64,000 nt of DNA from Hydractinia symbiolongicarpus (lineage: Eukaryota; Cnidaria; Hydrozoa; Anthoathecata; Hydractiniidae), in assembly GCF_029227915.1 (NCBI RefSeq), contig NC_079878.1, forward strand, positions 14,198,001-14,262,000, in the 5' to 3' direction. The position numbers and the translations under genes were made by a program. This document shows, piece by piece, positions 20,901-56,045 of the stretch (the first letter of the stretch is position 1; each line of letters opens with the position of its first letter). The notes below the pieces were generated by a model. That model saw only the letters and a list, made by a program, of their open reading frames with translations, did not search any database and was not told where the DNA came from.

Positions 20901-23892
20901 AAAAAACATTTTTTTACACAGAATCTGTAACCTTAAAGAAAAATATTCAATAAACCTTAGAAAAAGATATCCAAAAAATCAGTGACCAAAGCAATGTTTT
21001 TACTGTATTTTGGCTTAAATAAAATTAGTCTAATATAATAACACGCCATGTTTTTAGGGCAGTTTTTTTCCTTGTCACATTTTTGTAGCTTTTATTTTAC
21101 TTTTAACAGCTTCCTGATAAAAGTATTGGAACATTAGTAAAATATTACTATGCATGGAAAAAGAACCGCAATAAGAAAAGCTTAATGGACAAAGGCGAGC
21201 GAAGAGATCAAGGCATCTTAAATGGAATCTTTGCTGATGACAGTGCTGACAACGATTCTAGTGATAGTGATTATGAACCTAATGAAAAGGTAGGTCAATT
21301 TTTTTTGTTTCTTCTTATGCACTTCACTTGTGGGGTTTCTTGTTGTAAAGAAATGCTTCTTTTTTTAGAAAATGAAAACATCAAAAAATGATGAAAAGGT
21401 AATTGTTTTATTGCCCAACCAAGGCTGTTTTTAGATTGGGAAAATCCTACTATACTGAATGCACTCCTATTCAAAATCCCTCAATTAAAACAAAAGTGTC
21501 ATTATAATCCTTTTTTTTCGCTCCTTTTGTTGTTAATATTCCCTACAAAATTCGACCACAAATCAGAATTTTGTATGTTAAAGTTATATAAGCATCAAAT
21601 AAGCCTTTTTTGCTCAAGAAAAGATTTTTTTTAGTAAGGCTTAACAACAGGAGATTTTTGCTACAAAATAGTCGTAATCGAAATATGATTTGAAAGTGAT
21701 GGTCTGTCGCGTTGTTTTAGAACGCAACTGAAAATAAGCCAAGCCCGATGTTGTCAACAAATTGTGTTAACTGTGCAGGTGTAACGTCACAAATGAATTC
21801 CACTCCCAGAGGAAAGATGTGTGTCTCTTGTTATGACTACTGGAGGTAAAAAAAAATATTCTAACTTTTTGGTATAAATGTTTGTATAGAGTTGTCAAAA
21901 GTCATCTTCATTCCAATTTTCAACTATTAACTTCTTTCTTTTCTTGCAGACGAACAGGTGATATGAGGCCAAAAGATAAAGAATCTCTATCGTTGTATCA
22001 TGGACCACAACACAAATTGAAGAGGAAACCACCAAAGGTGAAAAACCTTTATCTTACGTTCAAGTTCTTGAATTTTTTTTATTCCAAAATCAGCGTACGG
22101 AGAAACTTTCAAGATAAACGTCGCAAATTGACAAGCCGAAAGATATTTGCGTCTTTCGCAAATGTGTTTTATTAAATCTGTCCTAAATTTGAAATGTTAA
22201 AAGTAAAGAAAAGCATTTTAAGATTTGATACAATGTATTAAGGAATACTATCGCAATTTGAATTGTTTTAAAAGACAGTTTGTTGAAATAAGTGCATCAA
22301 GTATGAGCTAATCCTGTTTTATACTGTAAGTGTTTATATTCTTATTATTTCCTATTTCTCCAGGGCATGCAATTAAATGAAACAACCTTGATTGAAATCG
22401 CGCAAGCCCATGGCGATTCTCATATTCGGCCACTAGAAATTGAGCTGATTAATCTGAAACGTCGAGTGATAACAGACAAGCTGGTTGTGCAGGAGCAAAG
22501 GATAGGATTGGATGGAAAAGAAGAGAGATACCGACCTCCTGAGGTAAGTGCGCTTTGTATTCATATTTTCACAATCGTATCTTAAATTGTTAGTAAACCT
22601 ATTCGTTGCAAAATATTGAATTGTAAACTTTTTAAAAGTAACCTTTTATCTGTTAAAAAACAAAATTTCTCAATTTTGTTTTTCTTGTACTATTTTTAAC
22701 AAGTATCTCACAAATATATTTTTGTACCAAGCAGGCAAATTCATTTAATATTGATGCAGGCAGTCGGTGTAACTTAGAATAGCTAATTTTGGAGGGAAGA
22801 AAGTTTAATTTAAAACAACATACAAGCCTGTTTCTGTCTTTGTAAATCAGGCGATAACATTAGAATATTACAATAATAACCATGAACTCTCTAAACTTTC
22901 AGAAAAAAATAATTTGACATCAATTCGTTAAAAAGAAAATTATATTTAAAACAATTCTTTACAAAATACGTGAGAATTCACTAAAAATTTGGGTTGACGA
23001 TTTTTGTTATTCGTCATCAGACTTTCGTTGTTATTGTTTAATCTTCAGTGCAATATCAATTGTTCTTTCAGTTAAGGCAAAATTTGAATCAAAGATGGAC
23101 GAATGAAGAGTTACTTATCGCTGTCCAGTGTGAGTACCTACTTCTTCTAGAAAGATGCGGAAACAAAACAAAACACTTCCGATTTTTGACGAATCATTAG
23201 CCTGTATTCCTGTGCTATTTCTTTTTAGGCGTGCGCAAATATGGAAAAGATTTTCAGGCTATGTCAGAAGTACTTGGCAATAAAAATAGTGGTCAATGTC
23301 GGAACTTTTTTCTAAATTATCGCCGTCGCTTTAATTTGTTGGACGTCCTGTCCGAATATGAAAAAGAAAACAACATACCACGAAGTGAAAGTTGCGTCAA
23401 TGACGCATGGGACGAAGTTGCGGATGGAGAACCTGACAATAATATTTATCCACCATCTTCTATCGATTTAACTTCAACTTTGCAAGGTATTTTTTTTAAT
23501 ATCTCATGTTCAATACCTTCGCATGCTCTTCCGGTATTTTTGGTTTATAAGAGATCACGGCGATGAGCTAATTAAAACTTGGTGTACACATCAGATATAC
23601 AATATCGCTACAGTTTGACTGGCTATATAAGGTTATCTGCTATTGTCTACAGTTTAGGACGGTACAGTTTCCCTTCTGTGTAGGTTTTGAAGTGAAATTT
23701 CGACTGCAAATGATCTTACTAAAAAAAAGTGTCGATGTAACAACTAATTTTAATTTAGCTTCGTCTAATCAGCCTCCTCCGTTGCGTCGACAAGCTGACA
23801 ACATTCCTGTGAACGATACTCCACCATCTCAGGGTCCTCCACCATTGGTCAATAATGCTACTGCAAATTCTATAACGTCGTCTGCTAGTTAA
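17947..23892 (+). CDS. RCOR: CoREST/RCOR corepressor subunit
   Basis: Fourteen phase-consistent GT-AG exons: 17947-18022, 18137-18193, 20094-20168, 20313-20365, 20443-20521, 20784-20866, 21110-21289, 21369-21398, 21721-21845, 21950-22037, 22364-22543, 23072-23129, 23229-23486, 23759-23892. They encode about 491 residues, close to RCOR1 length. Order: acidic/lysine N-terminus; ELM2 ([13 protein letters not shown]... LLVWAP), which recruits HDAC1/2; first SANT ([20 protein letters not shown]...[10 protein letters not shown]); a Cys-rich segment (CVNC...CVSCYDYWR); a linker helix that in CoREST binds LSD1; second SANT ([13 protein letters not shown]...[13 protein letters not shown]...[17 protein letters not shown]), which binds nucleosomal DNA; and a Pro-rich C-terminus. 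Exon 8 is a 30-base microexon. Intron 2 (1.9 kb) holds Helitron-like and LINE debris. It should act in a nuclear LSD1-HDAC silencing complex. Confidence 0.93.
19376..19455 (-). repeat. Helitron-like internal fragment
   Basis: Read on the minus strand, this piece matches the gtgggtaactagggac...acctaggac...aatgatgtcatcg block inside the element at 47.45-49.17 kb. It lies in RCOR intron 2 and shows the family is dispersed. Confidence 0.45.
19676..19880 (+). mobile_element. Short Helitron-like element (empty-site copy)
   Basis: It starts TCTCTTATATTAATAC after an A and ends TTGACTAG before a T, fitting the 5'-TC...CTAG-3' and A/T insertion rule of Helitrons. The last 40 bases match the end of the element at 47.45-49.17 kb. 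The hairpin expected near the 3' end is weak, so the class is provisional. It contains the undisrupted site (acaacctattttttcattt) into which a Tc1-like element has inserted in the other copy. Confidence 0.5.
19961..20014 (-). repeat. RTE-like LINE tail, minus orientation
   Basis: The sequence tcatcatcat, then gagcttaatgt and tactagcatgggctg is a diverged reverse complement of the LINE 3' end seen at 53.85-53.92 kb. It lies in RCOR intron 2, about 80 bases before exon 3. Confidence 0.6.
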
Positions 23893-24032
23893 TCGAACTG
23901 TTGGCTGGAAGAAAATTTTCAAAACATCCCGATTGTGAAGATTGGCACGCATTGTTGGAATCACACACTACACGTGCAGAGTTTTGTCGAAAAACTTTTT
24001 GTATATATCTAATATTATTATTTGAAAACTAT

Positions 24033-24287
24033 TTAACTTCGAAGAAGTGTTGTCTCGATTAAACTCACTGCGAAAAAGTAAATGTCACTAAAATTATGAA
24101 TTATTTTTTTTGATTTAGAACACACTGGGTTAAGTAATAAGATAAATATATTATTCACTAAATGATTGTATCTCAGCGCAAGTGCATCTTGAAATTTTTC
24201 CGTTGTGATATCGAAACCTTGTTCCTGGGTTAAGTAATTGTCTTTAGGACTCCGCATTCTTAGTACGTCAATAAGATATTTGAGCAT
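24033..24287 (-). pseudogene. Small retroelement-like coding relic
   Basis: The frame includes LTQEQGFDITTEKFQDALAL followed by RYN, which resembles from memory the LT..QGWNLTK.EFRDAL.LRY motif of cnidarian repeat proteins. It has no partner domains and sits in the RCOR-NBEAL convergent interval. It may be chance; a relic is the better guess. Confidence 0.3.
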
Positions 24288-25325
24288 TTTAAATTGCGCG
24301 TAATAATTTTACGTGTATTATTTTAGACAGTAGTAAAGTTATTTCCATAGTATTTACTGAAAAAGGTAAAAAAATAAAAAATAGAACAGCCAGCCTCAAG
24401 TCTGATTTAAAAAAAAACATACATCAAATTTGCTTTTAGTGATTTGAAAGTACTAAATTAGGGTATTCATATCAAAAAAAAAAAATGAGGGAGTGTGCCC
24501 AGAAAATATACATCGTTATTCTTAGACTCCATTAATCGCCCGGTTATTTGATTTTCAGAAGAATTTTGTGCCAATGTCTTCTTATAAGCAAAAGAAAGCA
24601 GGTGTGGTCGAGTATATAGCAACAAAGTTAAACTCAAAATAGTGAAATGATGGCAGTAATGTAGTAGAAAAATTTTGAAAAATCTTTCTTGTTACAAAAC
24701 GGAGATTAATAGCTTTCATAACTCAAGTGCGGTGACACCCTCCTTCGTAGGACTGATAACAGTCCTAAAAGAAACTGAAAGGCTATCCTGGATAAATAAC
24801 AAAACTAATAACGCAAACGGAATAGAAACATGAAAATATTTCTCTATTTAAATTTCTTATAAAATTAGATTTACTTACAAGTGTTTTTACACCACAGAAG
24901 TCTCGTTTTATTTTAAATACATTTCGCAAACTTGAATAGAACTCTACAGAATCAAATCAAGTTAGACATTCATTTTGAAAGTACGCAATAGTATGTTTAT
25001 ACCTTATTCGTACTAACTATCGCGCGTATTAATTTTCGCGCGTTCGCCCAAAAAGTTCGTTACTACAGAAATTACGCGTAAAAGGCGATATATTTAATAA
25101 GCGGAAGGATGCACTTTTTCAAGAAACAGAACTAAGTGTTTTTTTCCGCGATAGTACAAATAAGGTACGTTCAAAAACGACAGTATGGATATGTACACAG
25201 TCACTGTCTAAAAGAATTCTCAAAAATTTTAAATTAATATTTAATGAAAAAGTATCAAAATATATAAATGTTTTAAAGAAATCATAGAGCAGTAAATAAA
25301 AAAAGCATAGTCTGTTGACTTGCAT
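24288..25325. other. Intergenic between convergent RCOR and NBEAL
   Basis: No gene is supported. It is expected to hold parts of the two 3' flanks; AATAAA-like stretches occur near 24371. A short GC-rich patch at 25018-25085 (cgcgcg, gcgcgt) may be another repeat fragment. Confidence 0.4.
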
Positions 25326-25543
25326 TACCGTAATGCACCGTTAGTGCAGCGCGCAGAGACATTATAAATATTAGGGCGGGAACATATTCCAAGGAGAGCC
25401 TGTTCACAGGAACGACCGTTATATTTTACCTCAGTGGAAAAATATTTTTGATTTAGCGCTTGTATTGCTAATTTGCAGGGTTTTTTGTAATATAAGCGCG
25501 CACTCAAGGGACGCATTTAAGGCGCAGTTGGTGTATTACGGTA
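25326..25543. mobile_element. 218-bp MITE-like element
   Basis: Ends are inverted repeats with one mismatch in 14: TACCGTAATGCACC at 25326-25339 and GGTGTATTACGGTA at 25530-25543. The interior is GC-richer than its surroundings. It has no coding capacity and lies just downstream of the NBEAL stop codon. The target duplication is not certain (TA is possible). Confidence 0.5.
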
Positions 25544-25742
25544 GTAAGGATAGCATGTATTATTTCCATTGTTGCTTAAAAATATTTTAAGTTTAAATTA
25601 AAATTAGTTTTCTACCACCAAACCAATAAATGTACATGTAGGATAAAATTTTACAGTCTACTTAAATGTTATTTTATGTATTTTTGTTGCGGCTGAAAAT
25701 TTTCGTATTTTGTTTAAATCGTTCCAGCGATTTTTCTTATAA

Positions 25743-50218
<24,476 letters not shown>

Positions 50219-50844
50219 CTAGTTATACAGAATTTCAAAACTCCTTCAAAAACAAAAATGTCAAGACTCAATTATGCAACATAAAGAATTGTGATACGAA
50301 AACATAGGAATGGAAAAAGGGCATGTTTACATTTGCTTTTTAATGGATTTTTTTATGCAACTTTGTAATGATTTGTGTTTTATCAACAACTTATAAGTCC
50401 TTCCTGCTTGCCTGTAAAATATTGGTACTGCAAAAGTAATTAAAAGAAATTCCTGTAAAGAAACAGAATGGAATGATGGAATGAAAATAAACCTTTTATA
50501 ACAATGAAAAAAGCATTTTTACTGCAATATTACAAATAAAAATTGTAACATTTTTCTACTTTATATCAATACTAAAAAAGAAACACTTTTTTGTAGGGTA
50601 TTTTAATCACATGCAAAGCAAGTCTAAGTGGCCTGTAGATCAGAGGCAGGGTAAATGGCAGATGCAAACAGTGGTGCTTAATATAGAGACTTATTTTATT
50701 TGTTGTGAAGCATTATGAGAAAAAGCAGCTTGAATTCAGATAGCTCAAAACTTTCATAATAATTTACCAATTTCAACCTTTCACAATCAAGAACAAAAAA
50801 GTGACACAATTTAAGTTCTGGCAACTCATTGAATTGTCTTTATT
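50219..50844. other. Intron 1 of NBEAL, left part
   Basis: No certain exon. A short acceptor/donor-like interval (about 50413-50456, minus strand) has only a GC donor and no recognisable protein, so it was not called. The rest is AT-rich intron. Confidence 0.4.
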
Positions 50845-50854
50845 ACAAATGACT
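50845..50854 (+). repeat. Target site duplication of the RTE-like LINE, left
   Basis: ACAAATGACT here and at 53923-53932, bracketing the LINE. Confidence 0.75.
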
Positions 50855-53800
50855 AACTTTTACTTAATTTATTAGATAACACTAGGTTGAGGATGGCTAG
50901 TGTAAATGTTGGTACTCTGAGAGGTAGAGCAGGTGAAGTAGTTGAAATGTTAGAACGTAGATCTGTTGATATGTGTTGTGTTCAGGAAGTTAGGTGGAGA
51001 GGAGCTTCAGTGAGATTTGTGGAAGGTAGGAGGGCAAGGTATAAGCTTTTTTGGATTGGTAATAGTGATGGATATGGAGGAGTTGGCATATTCGATGCAG
51101 AGAAGTGGGTAGAAAAAGTAATAGATGTTATGCGTGTTAATAGTCGTATTATAGTGATAAAGTTTTTGATAGGTATTAGGATTGTCACTTTTCTGTCAGT
51201 TTATGCTCCACAGTGTGGACTCAGTGAGGAAGATAAAGATAAGTTTTATGATGAGTTAATAGCAGTCACATCAAAGTTTGGAGACACTGAACTTGTCATG
51301 GTGGGCGGTGACTTTAATGGTCATGTTGGGAAGTCATCTGAAGGTTATAGAGGTGTGCATGGAGGCTATGAATTTGGGAGCAGAAATAAGGAAGGGGAGA
51401 GATTGCTTGAGTTTGGAATGGCAACGGACATGGTGGTTTGCAACACATCATTCAGTAAGAGACAGAGTAGGCTGATAACATATGAGTCAGGTGGTTGTAA
51501 GACACAGATAGATTACTTTTTGGTTAGAAAGTCAGACAAGAAAGTGGTGAAGGACGTGAAAGTTATATCGGGGGAAGAGTGTGTTTCCCAGCATAGGTTG
51601 CTGGTTTGTGATATTATCTTGAAGAGTGTCAAAGAAGCCAAGGGAAAGTACAGGCCCCGTCGAAAAGTCTGGAAGCTGAAGGAAGAGATTGTAGCAAGAC
51701 AATTTAGTGCAAAAGTTCAGCAGTTAGCCTACAATAGTCAATGTAATAGTGACAATGTTGAAAGTACTTGGACTACTTTGAAGAATTGTCTTCTAGAAGC
51801 TTCTGATGATACCTGTGGGTGGACGAAAGGACCAGCTAGACATAGACAGACCTGGTGGTGGAATAATGAGGTTGATCAGTGTATAAAGGAAAAGAGGAAA
51901 CTTTGGAAAGAGTGGAAGTCAGGTGGTAGTAAAAATATTTACTTAGAAGCTAAGCGTCGGGCTCGTACAGCAGTGTATAAGGCAAAATCAGAAGCAGAGA
52001 GAAACAGATTTGCAGATGTGTTAAGAAGGGAAGACCAGCGCAATGAGGTATTCAAGATAGCAAAGCAAATGAAGAAGACTAATCAAGATATTGTAGGTGA
52101 GAAGTGTATACGTAATGATGAAGGTGTTTTGGCTAGCACAGAGGAGGAGAAAAGGGTAGCTTGGAAGGTAACACTGAGTTTGATTGGGACGAGGATAATT
52201 TGTCTGATGATGATGTCGTAGAAGGGCCAGCTATGCAGATCAAGACAGAATGGGTAGTGGAGGCTATTAGGAAAATGAAGATTGGCAAGGCTGCAGGAGT
52301 ATCAGGTATTGTTGCAGAGATGGTAAAAGCATCTGGATATATTGGAGTTGAGCTTATTACAAGTCTTGCTAACCAGATTATAAAGGATGGTGCTATTCCG
52401 AGTGAGTGGCGGTCGAGTGTAATAGTGAATTGTTTCAAGGGCAAGGGTGATGCATTAGAAAGGGGTAACTATAGAGGTTTGAAGTTGGTTGATCAAGTAA
52501 TGAAAGTTATTGAAAGAGTGATTGATAAGTTACTTAGAGAAAGAATTGATATAGATAAGATGCAATTTGGTTTTATTCCAGGGCGTGGCACTACAGATGC
52601 AATATTTTTACTCAGACAGCTTCAGGAAAAGTATTTAGGAAAGAGAAAGAATCTCTATTTTGCCTTTGTAGATTTAGAGAAAGCTTTTGATAGAGTGCCA
52701 CGTAAAGTTATTTGGTGGGCTATGAGAAAATTAGGTGTGGATGAGTGGCTAGTTACGATGTTTCAGTCTATGTACAGCAATGCTAGAAGTCGTGTCAGGA
52801 TTAACGATTCACTTAGTGATGAATTTAGTGTAAATGTTGGTGTACATCAGGGTTCTGTACTTAGTCCTTTGTTGTTTATTCTAGTCTTAGAAGCGCTGTC
52901 GATGGAGTTCAGAACAGGTTGTCCATGGGAGTTATTGTATGCAGATGATTTGGTTCTCATAGCAGAGTCGATGGAAGAATTAGTTGAAAAGTTTGAGAAG
53001 TGGAAGAAAGGACTAGAAGAGAAAGGGCTGAAGGTAAACACAGCAAAGTCTAAAGTCATGATAAGTAGCATTGCAGCCAAGTGTGACCTTGTAGTTGGAA
53101 AGTGGCCTTGTGGAGTTTGCAGGGGTTGGTAGTAACTCAATTTTTTGTTAGACTTGCAAGCATTGGGTACATAAGAAGTGCAGTAGTATTAGTGGTTAAG
53201 AGCTGGCATACAGTTTGTATGCAAGCGTTGCAAAGGTGAGATTATAGAGAATGAAGTATTTCCAGCTTTAATGATGTACAACAGTGGCTCATTAGAGATA
53301 GTTAAGAACTTCTGTTACTTTGGTGATATGTTGGGCAGTGAAGGGGGTGTTGGAAGAAGTGTTACTTGCAGGATAGGTTCTGCTTGGAAAAAGTTTAGAG
53401 AGTTACTTCCTTTATTGACTAGCAGAGTCCTGTCAATTGAGGTAAAAGGTAGGTTGTATGAGGCCTGTGTAAGAAGTGTTATGTTGTACGGTAGTGAGAC
53501 ATGGGCAGTGAAGCAGGAAGATCTTGACCGTTTAGAAAGGAATAATATGAGAATGGTTAGGTGGATGTGTAATGCCAGTCTGAGAGACAGAAAGAGTTCA
53601 GATGAGCTAAGAAGCAGGCTAAGTCTCCGTAGAATTAAAGATGTTATCCAGATAAGAAGATTGAATTGGCTGGGGCACTTGGAAAGAATGGAGGAGGATA
53701 ATTGGGTAAGAAAGTGTAGAGACTTGATAGTTCCTGGGGTAAAGCCCAGAGGCAGACCAAGAAAGACTTGGCAGGAGGTTATAAGGACAGACTTGATAGA

Positions 53801-53922
53801 GAGGAAGTTGAGTTTAGATCTAACACAGTCTAGATCAGAATGGAAGAGGGTCATTAATATACCCCGTCCAACCCATGCTAGCATGGAAAACGGACGTTAA
53901 GCCGAAAATGATGATGATGATG
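50855..53922 (+). mobile_element. RTE/BovB-like non-LTR retrotransposon, 3.07 kb
   Basis: A single endonuclease-reverse transcriptase element bracketed by a 10-bp direct repeat and ending in a GATGATGATGATGA simple tail, as in RTE-type elements that end in short repeats rather than poly(A). It is inserted in antisense orientation in the first NBEAL intron. Its coding region is broken at two or more places, so it is no longer autonomous. Three truncated copies of its 3' end lie at 4668-4743, 19961-20014 and 55993-56045. Confidence 0.85.
50887..53900 (+). pseudogene. LINE endonuclease-reverse transcriptase ORF, broken
   Basis: Part 1 (50887 to about 52160): EEP endonuclease with SVNVGTLRGR, CVQEVRWRG, VGGDFNGHVG, TQIDYFLVRK and SQHRLLVCDI, plus a basic linker. 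Part 2 (about 52165-53115, another frame): reverse transcriptase with GKAAGVSGIVAEMVKA, GFIPGRGTTDA, VDLEKAFDRVPR (motif A), GVHQGSVLSPLLF (motif B), LLYADDLVL (motif C). Part 3 (53271-53900): C-terminal GSETWAVKQEDLDRL, NWLGHLERM. A short deletion near 52165 removes the family's conserved HYERLLN-like segment and shifts frame. Between 53115 and 53271, where a Cys/His-rich finger would lie, there are two or more frameshifts and stops. The endonuclease family is also the source of ruminant craniofacial development protein 2. Confidence 0.88.
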
Positions 53923-53932
53923 ACAAATGACT
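53923..53932 (+). repeat. Target site duplication of the RTE-like LINE, right
   Basis: ACAAATGACT, identical to 50845-50854. Confidence 0.75.
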
Positions 53933-54355
53933 GTTAGAATAGCAAACGACTCAGTGGTTAATCTATTCATGCTTTCTTTAGCAAAGAAGTAATAATTAGT
54001 AACATTTGCATATTCACTGTGTATGGAATATATAATCCTAACAAACTTTAATGCACAGTAGTTAACAAAGTTTTCATACCTTTGCCATTTCTCTTTTAGT
54101 TTGCACTTTCAGGTTTTATTATTTTTTCCATTTCAAATCTATGCCAAAAAGAAAAATATCTTAAGAATATTTACAATGATTTTTTTCCACTTCTTTTTGC
54201 TTTTATAGCAACAGTTGACAGAAACAACAGTTTTGAAAACACTTCTCTAAATATTTTATTTGTTTACAATATATTTTTCCATTTATATTGTTTGCTAACC
54301 GTTATGATTAAAAATAGTGCTTAATATATATTTTATGCTGTTCTGTAAAAACTAC

Positions 54356-54370
54356 CTGAAGCATGGGCAT
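54356..54370 (-). CDS. NBEAL: Possible first coding exon of NBEAL
   Basis: On the minus strand ATGCCCATGCTTCAG is followed by a GT donor (gtagtt) and ends in phase 0, matching the phase-0 start of the exon at 50084-50218 and giving MPMLQ|DDVTAVV. An in-frame TAG lies 24 bases before the ATG, so either this is the start or the exon begins at an acceptor in the ctag run near 54396 and more exons lie upstream. The intron would be about 4.1 kb and contain the LINE. Confidence 0.3.
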
Positions 54371-55350
54371 GATTTCTGCTTCAAGGTTAGCCACTAGCTA
54401 GCTAGCTAGCAAAAGAGCTCTAACAGCCTAGCTAGAGCTGCTATTGTTGAGGGTTTCTCAAAACTTGTTACTCTAGCTAGCTAGAACAGTCACGAAAAGT
54501 CAGTGTCAAATAAATAATATATGTAAAAAGTAAAAAAAAAGTTAAAAAAATGAGATCTATTCCCTAGCTAGCTAGACTTCCTTCTGCATGATGGTTATCG
54601 TTATCCATAGACAAGACAGGGGAAAACAGAACAAATTTGTTTAAAACTGATGATTTCAGCAAAAATTCTCACATCGGCACGACCTGTTTACATCACAGAA
54701 GGTCAAGTATCGTGTACGATGGAGTACCGACCTTGACGACATAAAATGTAAATGACTTTAGCTTGTACAAATTTATAACATTAAAATGGCGCGTCAGCTA
54801 CAGTGAATTTACCTTATCGTGTGTGAAGGTTCATCAGTTCTGGGGTGTGTGTACCCTTAAATGTCAATTACATCAAGGAAGAAACGCAAATGTTCTAGCC
54901 TTTTTAAAGCAAAGTATTTGTTGTGTGTCTATTTATTGTTTTCATTGAAAGAGGCTGACAGCTATAATGTAATGTAAGATAAAAAGCACATCGCATCCAC
55001 ACCCCCCCCCCATCTGAAATTTTAGCTAGCTAGCTATAGCTATCATAGGAGTTATTACTTAAATAAACATGTATCTTCTTTAAACGCGATTGTTGCAGCA
55101 CACATAACTGAGAGATACTAGTAGGAAAAGAATTAAATGTCTTGTAGCTAGTTGTCAGAACTTTAACAAAAATGACCAACATATTTGAATAACGCATTAA
55201 AATTTATACAAGCATGCAAAGTTTATAGCTACACTAAGTACAATTGCCTCTATTAGTAGCCAAACGTTTAATGTTCTGTAAAGAAATGGCCATGCAAATC
55301 ATATATATCAACTGTAGTGAAAATGTTTCACTGGCGGCAGTTAATATAAT
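54371..55350. other. Intergenic, CTAG-rich
   Basis: No gene is supported. Several tagctagctagc runs occur (54396-54412, 54429-54485, 54563-54573, 55022-55038), a low-complexity palindromic motif also seen near 7365-7510. A C-rich run lies at 55003-55011. Confidence 0.4.
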
Positions 55351-55709
55351 AATAGATTAGTGGTTATAGCTCTCGTACTCTGTGCGAAAGACCGGGGTTT
55401 AATTCCTCTTGATGGCGACTCAACATGGGCGGTGAATGTTACCATAGCCTCGGGTTAACCCAAGCCATGTGAGGGAAATTGGAGAGATGGCTCCATGTAT
55501 GGGCCGTTGTATGTTGCTGGGAGTTATCTAGTAGAGTGCGGGCCCTAATTGGGTATGCATAGCTCAAAACGAGCATTAAATACTCTAGTACTCTCCATCT
55601 AACCCATGGCCCCTCCTGGGAATAATAGACAGGGTATATCCTTCGATATTACTGGGCTAGCCATGTAAAATATACACATCTATCCATCCATCCATCCATC
55701 AATCCATCT
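55351..55709 (+). mobile_element. tRNA-derived SINE
   Basis: The head resembles a tRNA: A-box-like tagtggttatagc at 55358-55370, an anticodon-arm-like ctcgtactctgtgcgaaag, and B-box GGTTTAATTCC at 55396-55406 (consensus GGTTCRANNCC). A unique body of about 250 bases follows, ending in a simple tail of ATCC repeats (55680-55708). It lacks tRNA folding after the B box, so it is a SINE, not a tRNA gene. Confidence 0.75.
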
Positions 55710-55992
55710 AGTTAAACACAAAGAGGCTAGTTATACAGTTACTCTTGTGCCTTAAATATAAACCATTCAGGAAAAACATTTAGATGTGCTGTTACACAGC
55801 GTAACTATGCTGTGTTAAATTTTCAATACTAATATATATATGGCTTTTATTCCGTGGTTGCATTTGGTTTTGTATTTTAATAAAAAAAAGTAACTTAAAA
55901 TTTAGCTTTGTCGATAAAACAATGTTTGTTTAACACATGGTTTAATAAAATAGCACGCTTACAGTCAAGATATAGTTTAACTTACCCGTGAA

Positions 55993-56045
55993 TATCATTA
56001 TCATCATTATTGTCGGATAAATGTCTGTGTTCCATGCTAGCATTA
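55993..56045 (-). repeat. RTE-like LINE tail, minus orientation
   Basis: The sequence atcattatcatcattattgt followed by cggataaatgtctgtg and tccatgctagcat is a diverged reverse complement of the LINE 3' end. Confidence 0.55.

Noticed and set aside
25326-25546. Promoter or CpG-island-like patch for NBEAL
   Set aside because: It is at the 3' end of the gene and has inverted ends, so a MITE is the simpler reading.
50413-50456. Extra NBEAL exon (minus strand)
   Set aside because: Needs a GC donor and gives no recognisable sequence; phase can be made to fit but without support.
52133-53884. Long minus-strand open frames over the LINE (52133-52444, 52847-53140, 53315-53884)
   Set aside because: Antisense shadows of the reverse transcriptase coding strand; low-complexity serine/leucine-rich translation with no domain.
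55351-55420. Genuine tRNA gene
   Set aside because: Degenerate B box, no acceptor stem and a long SINE body after the head.
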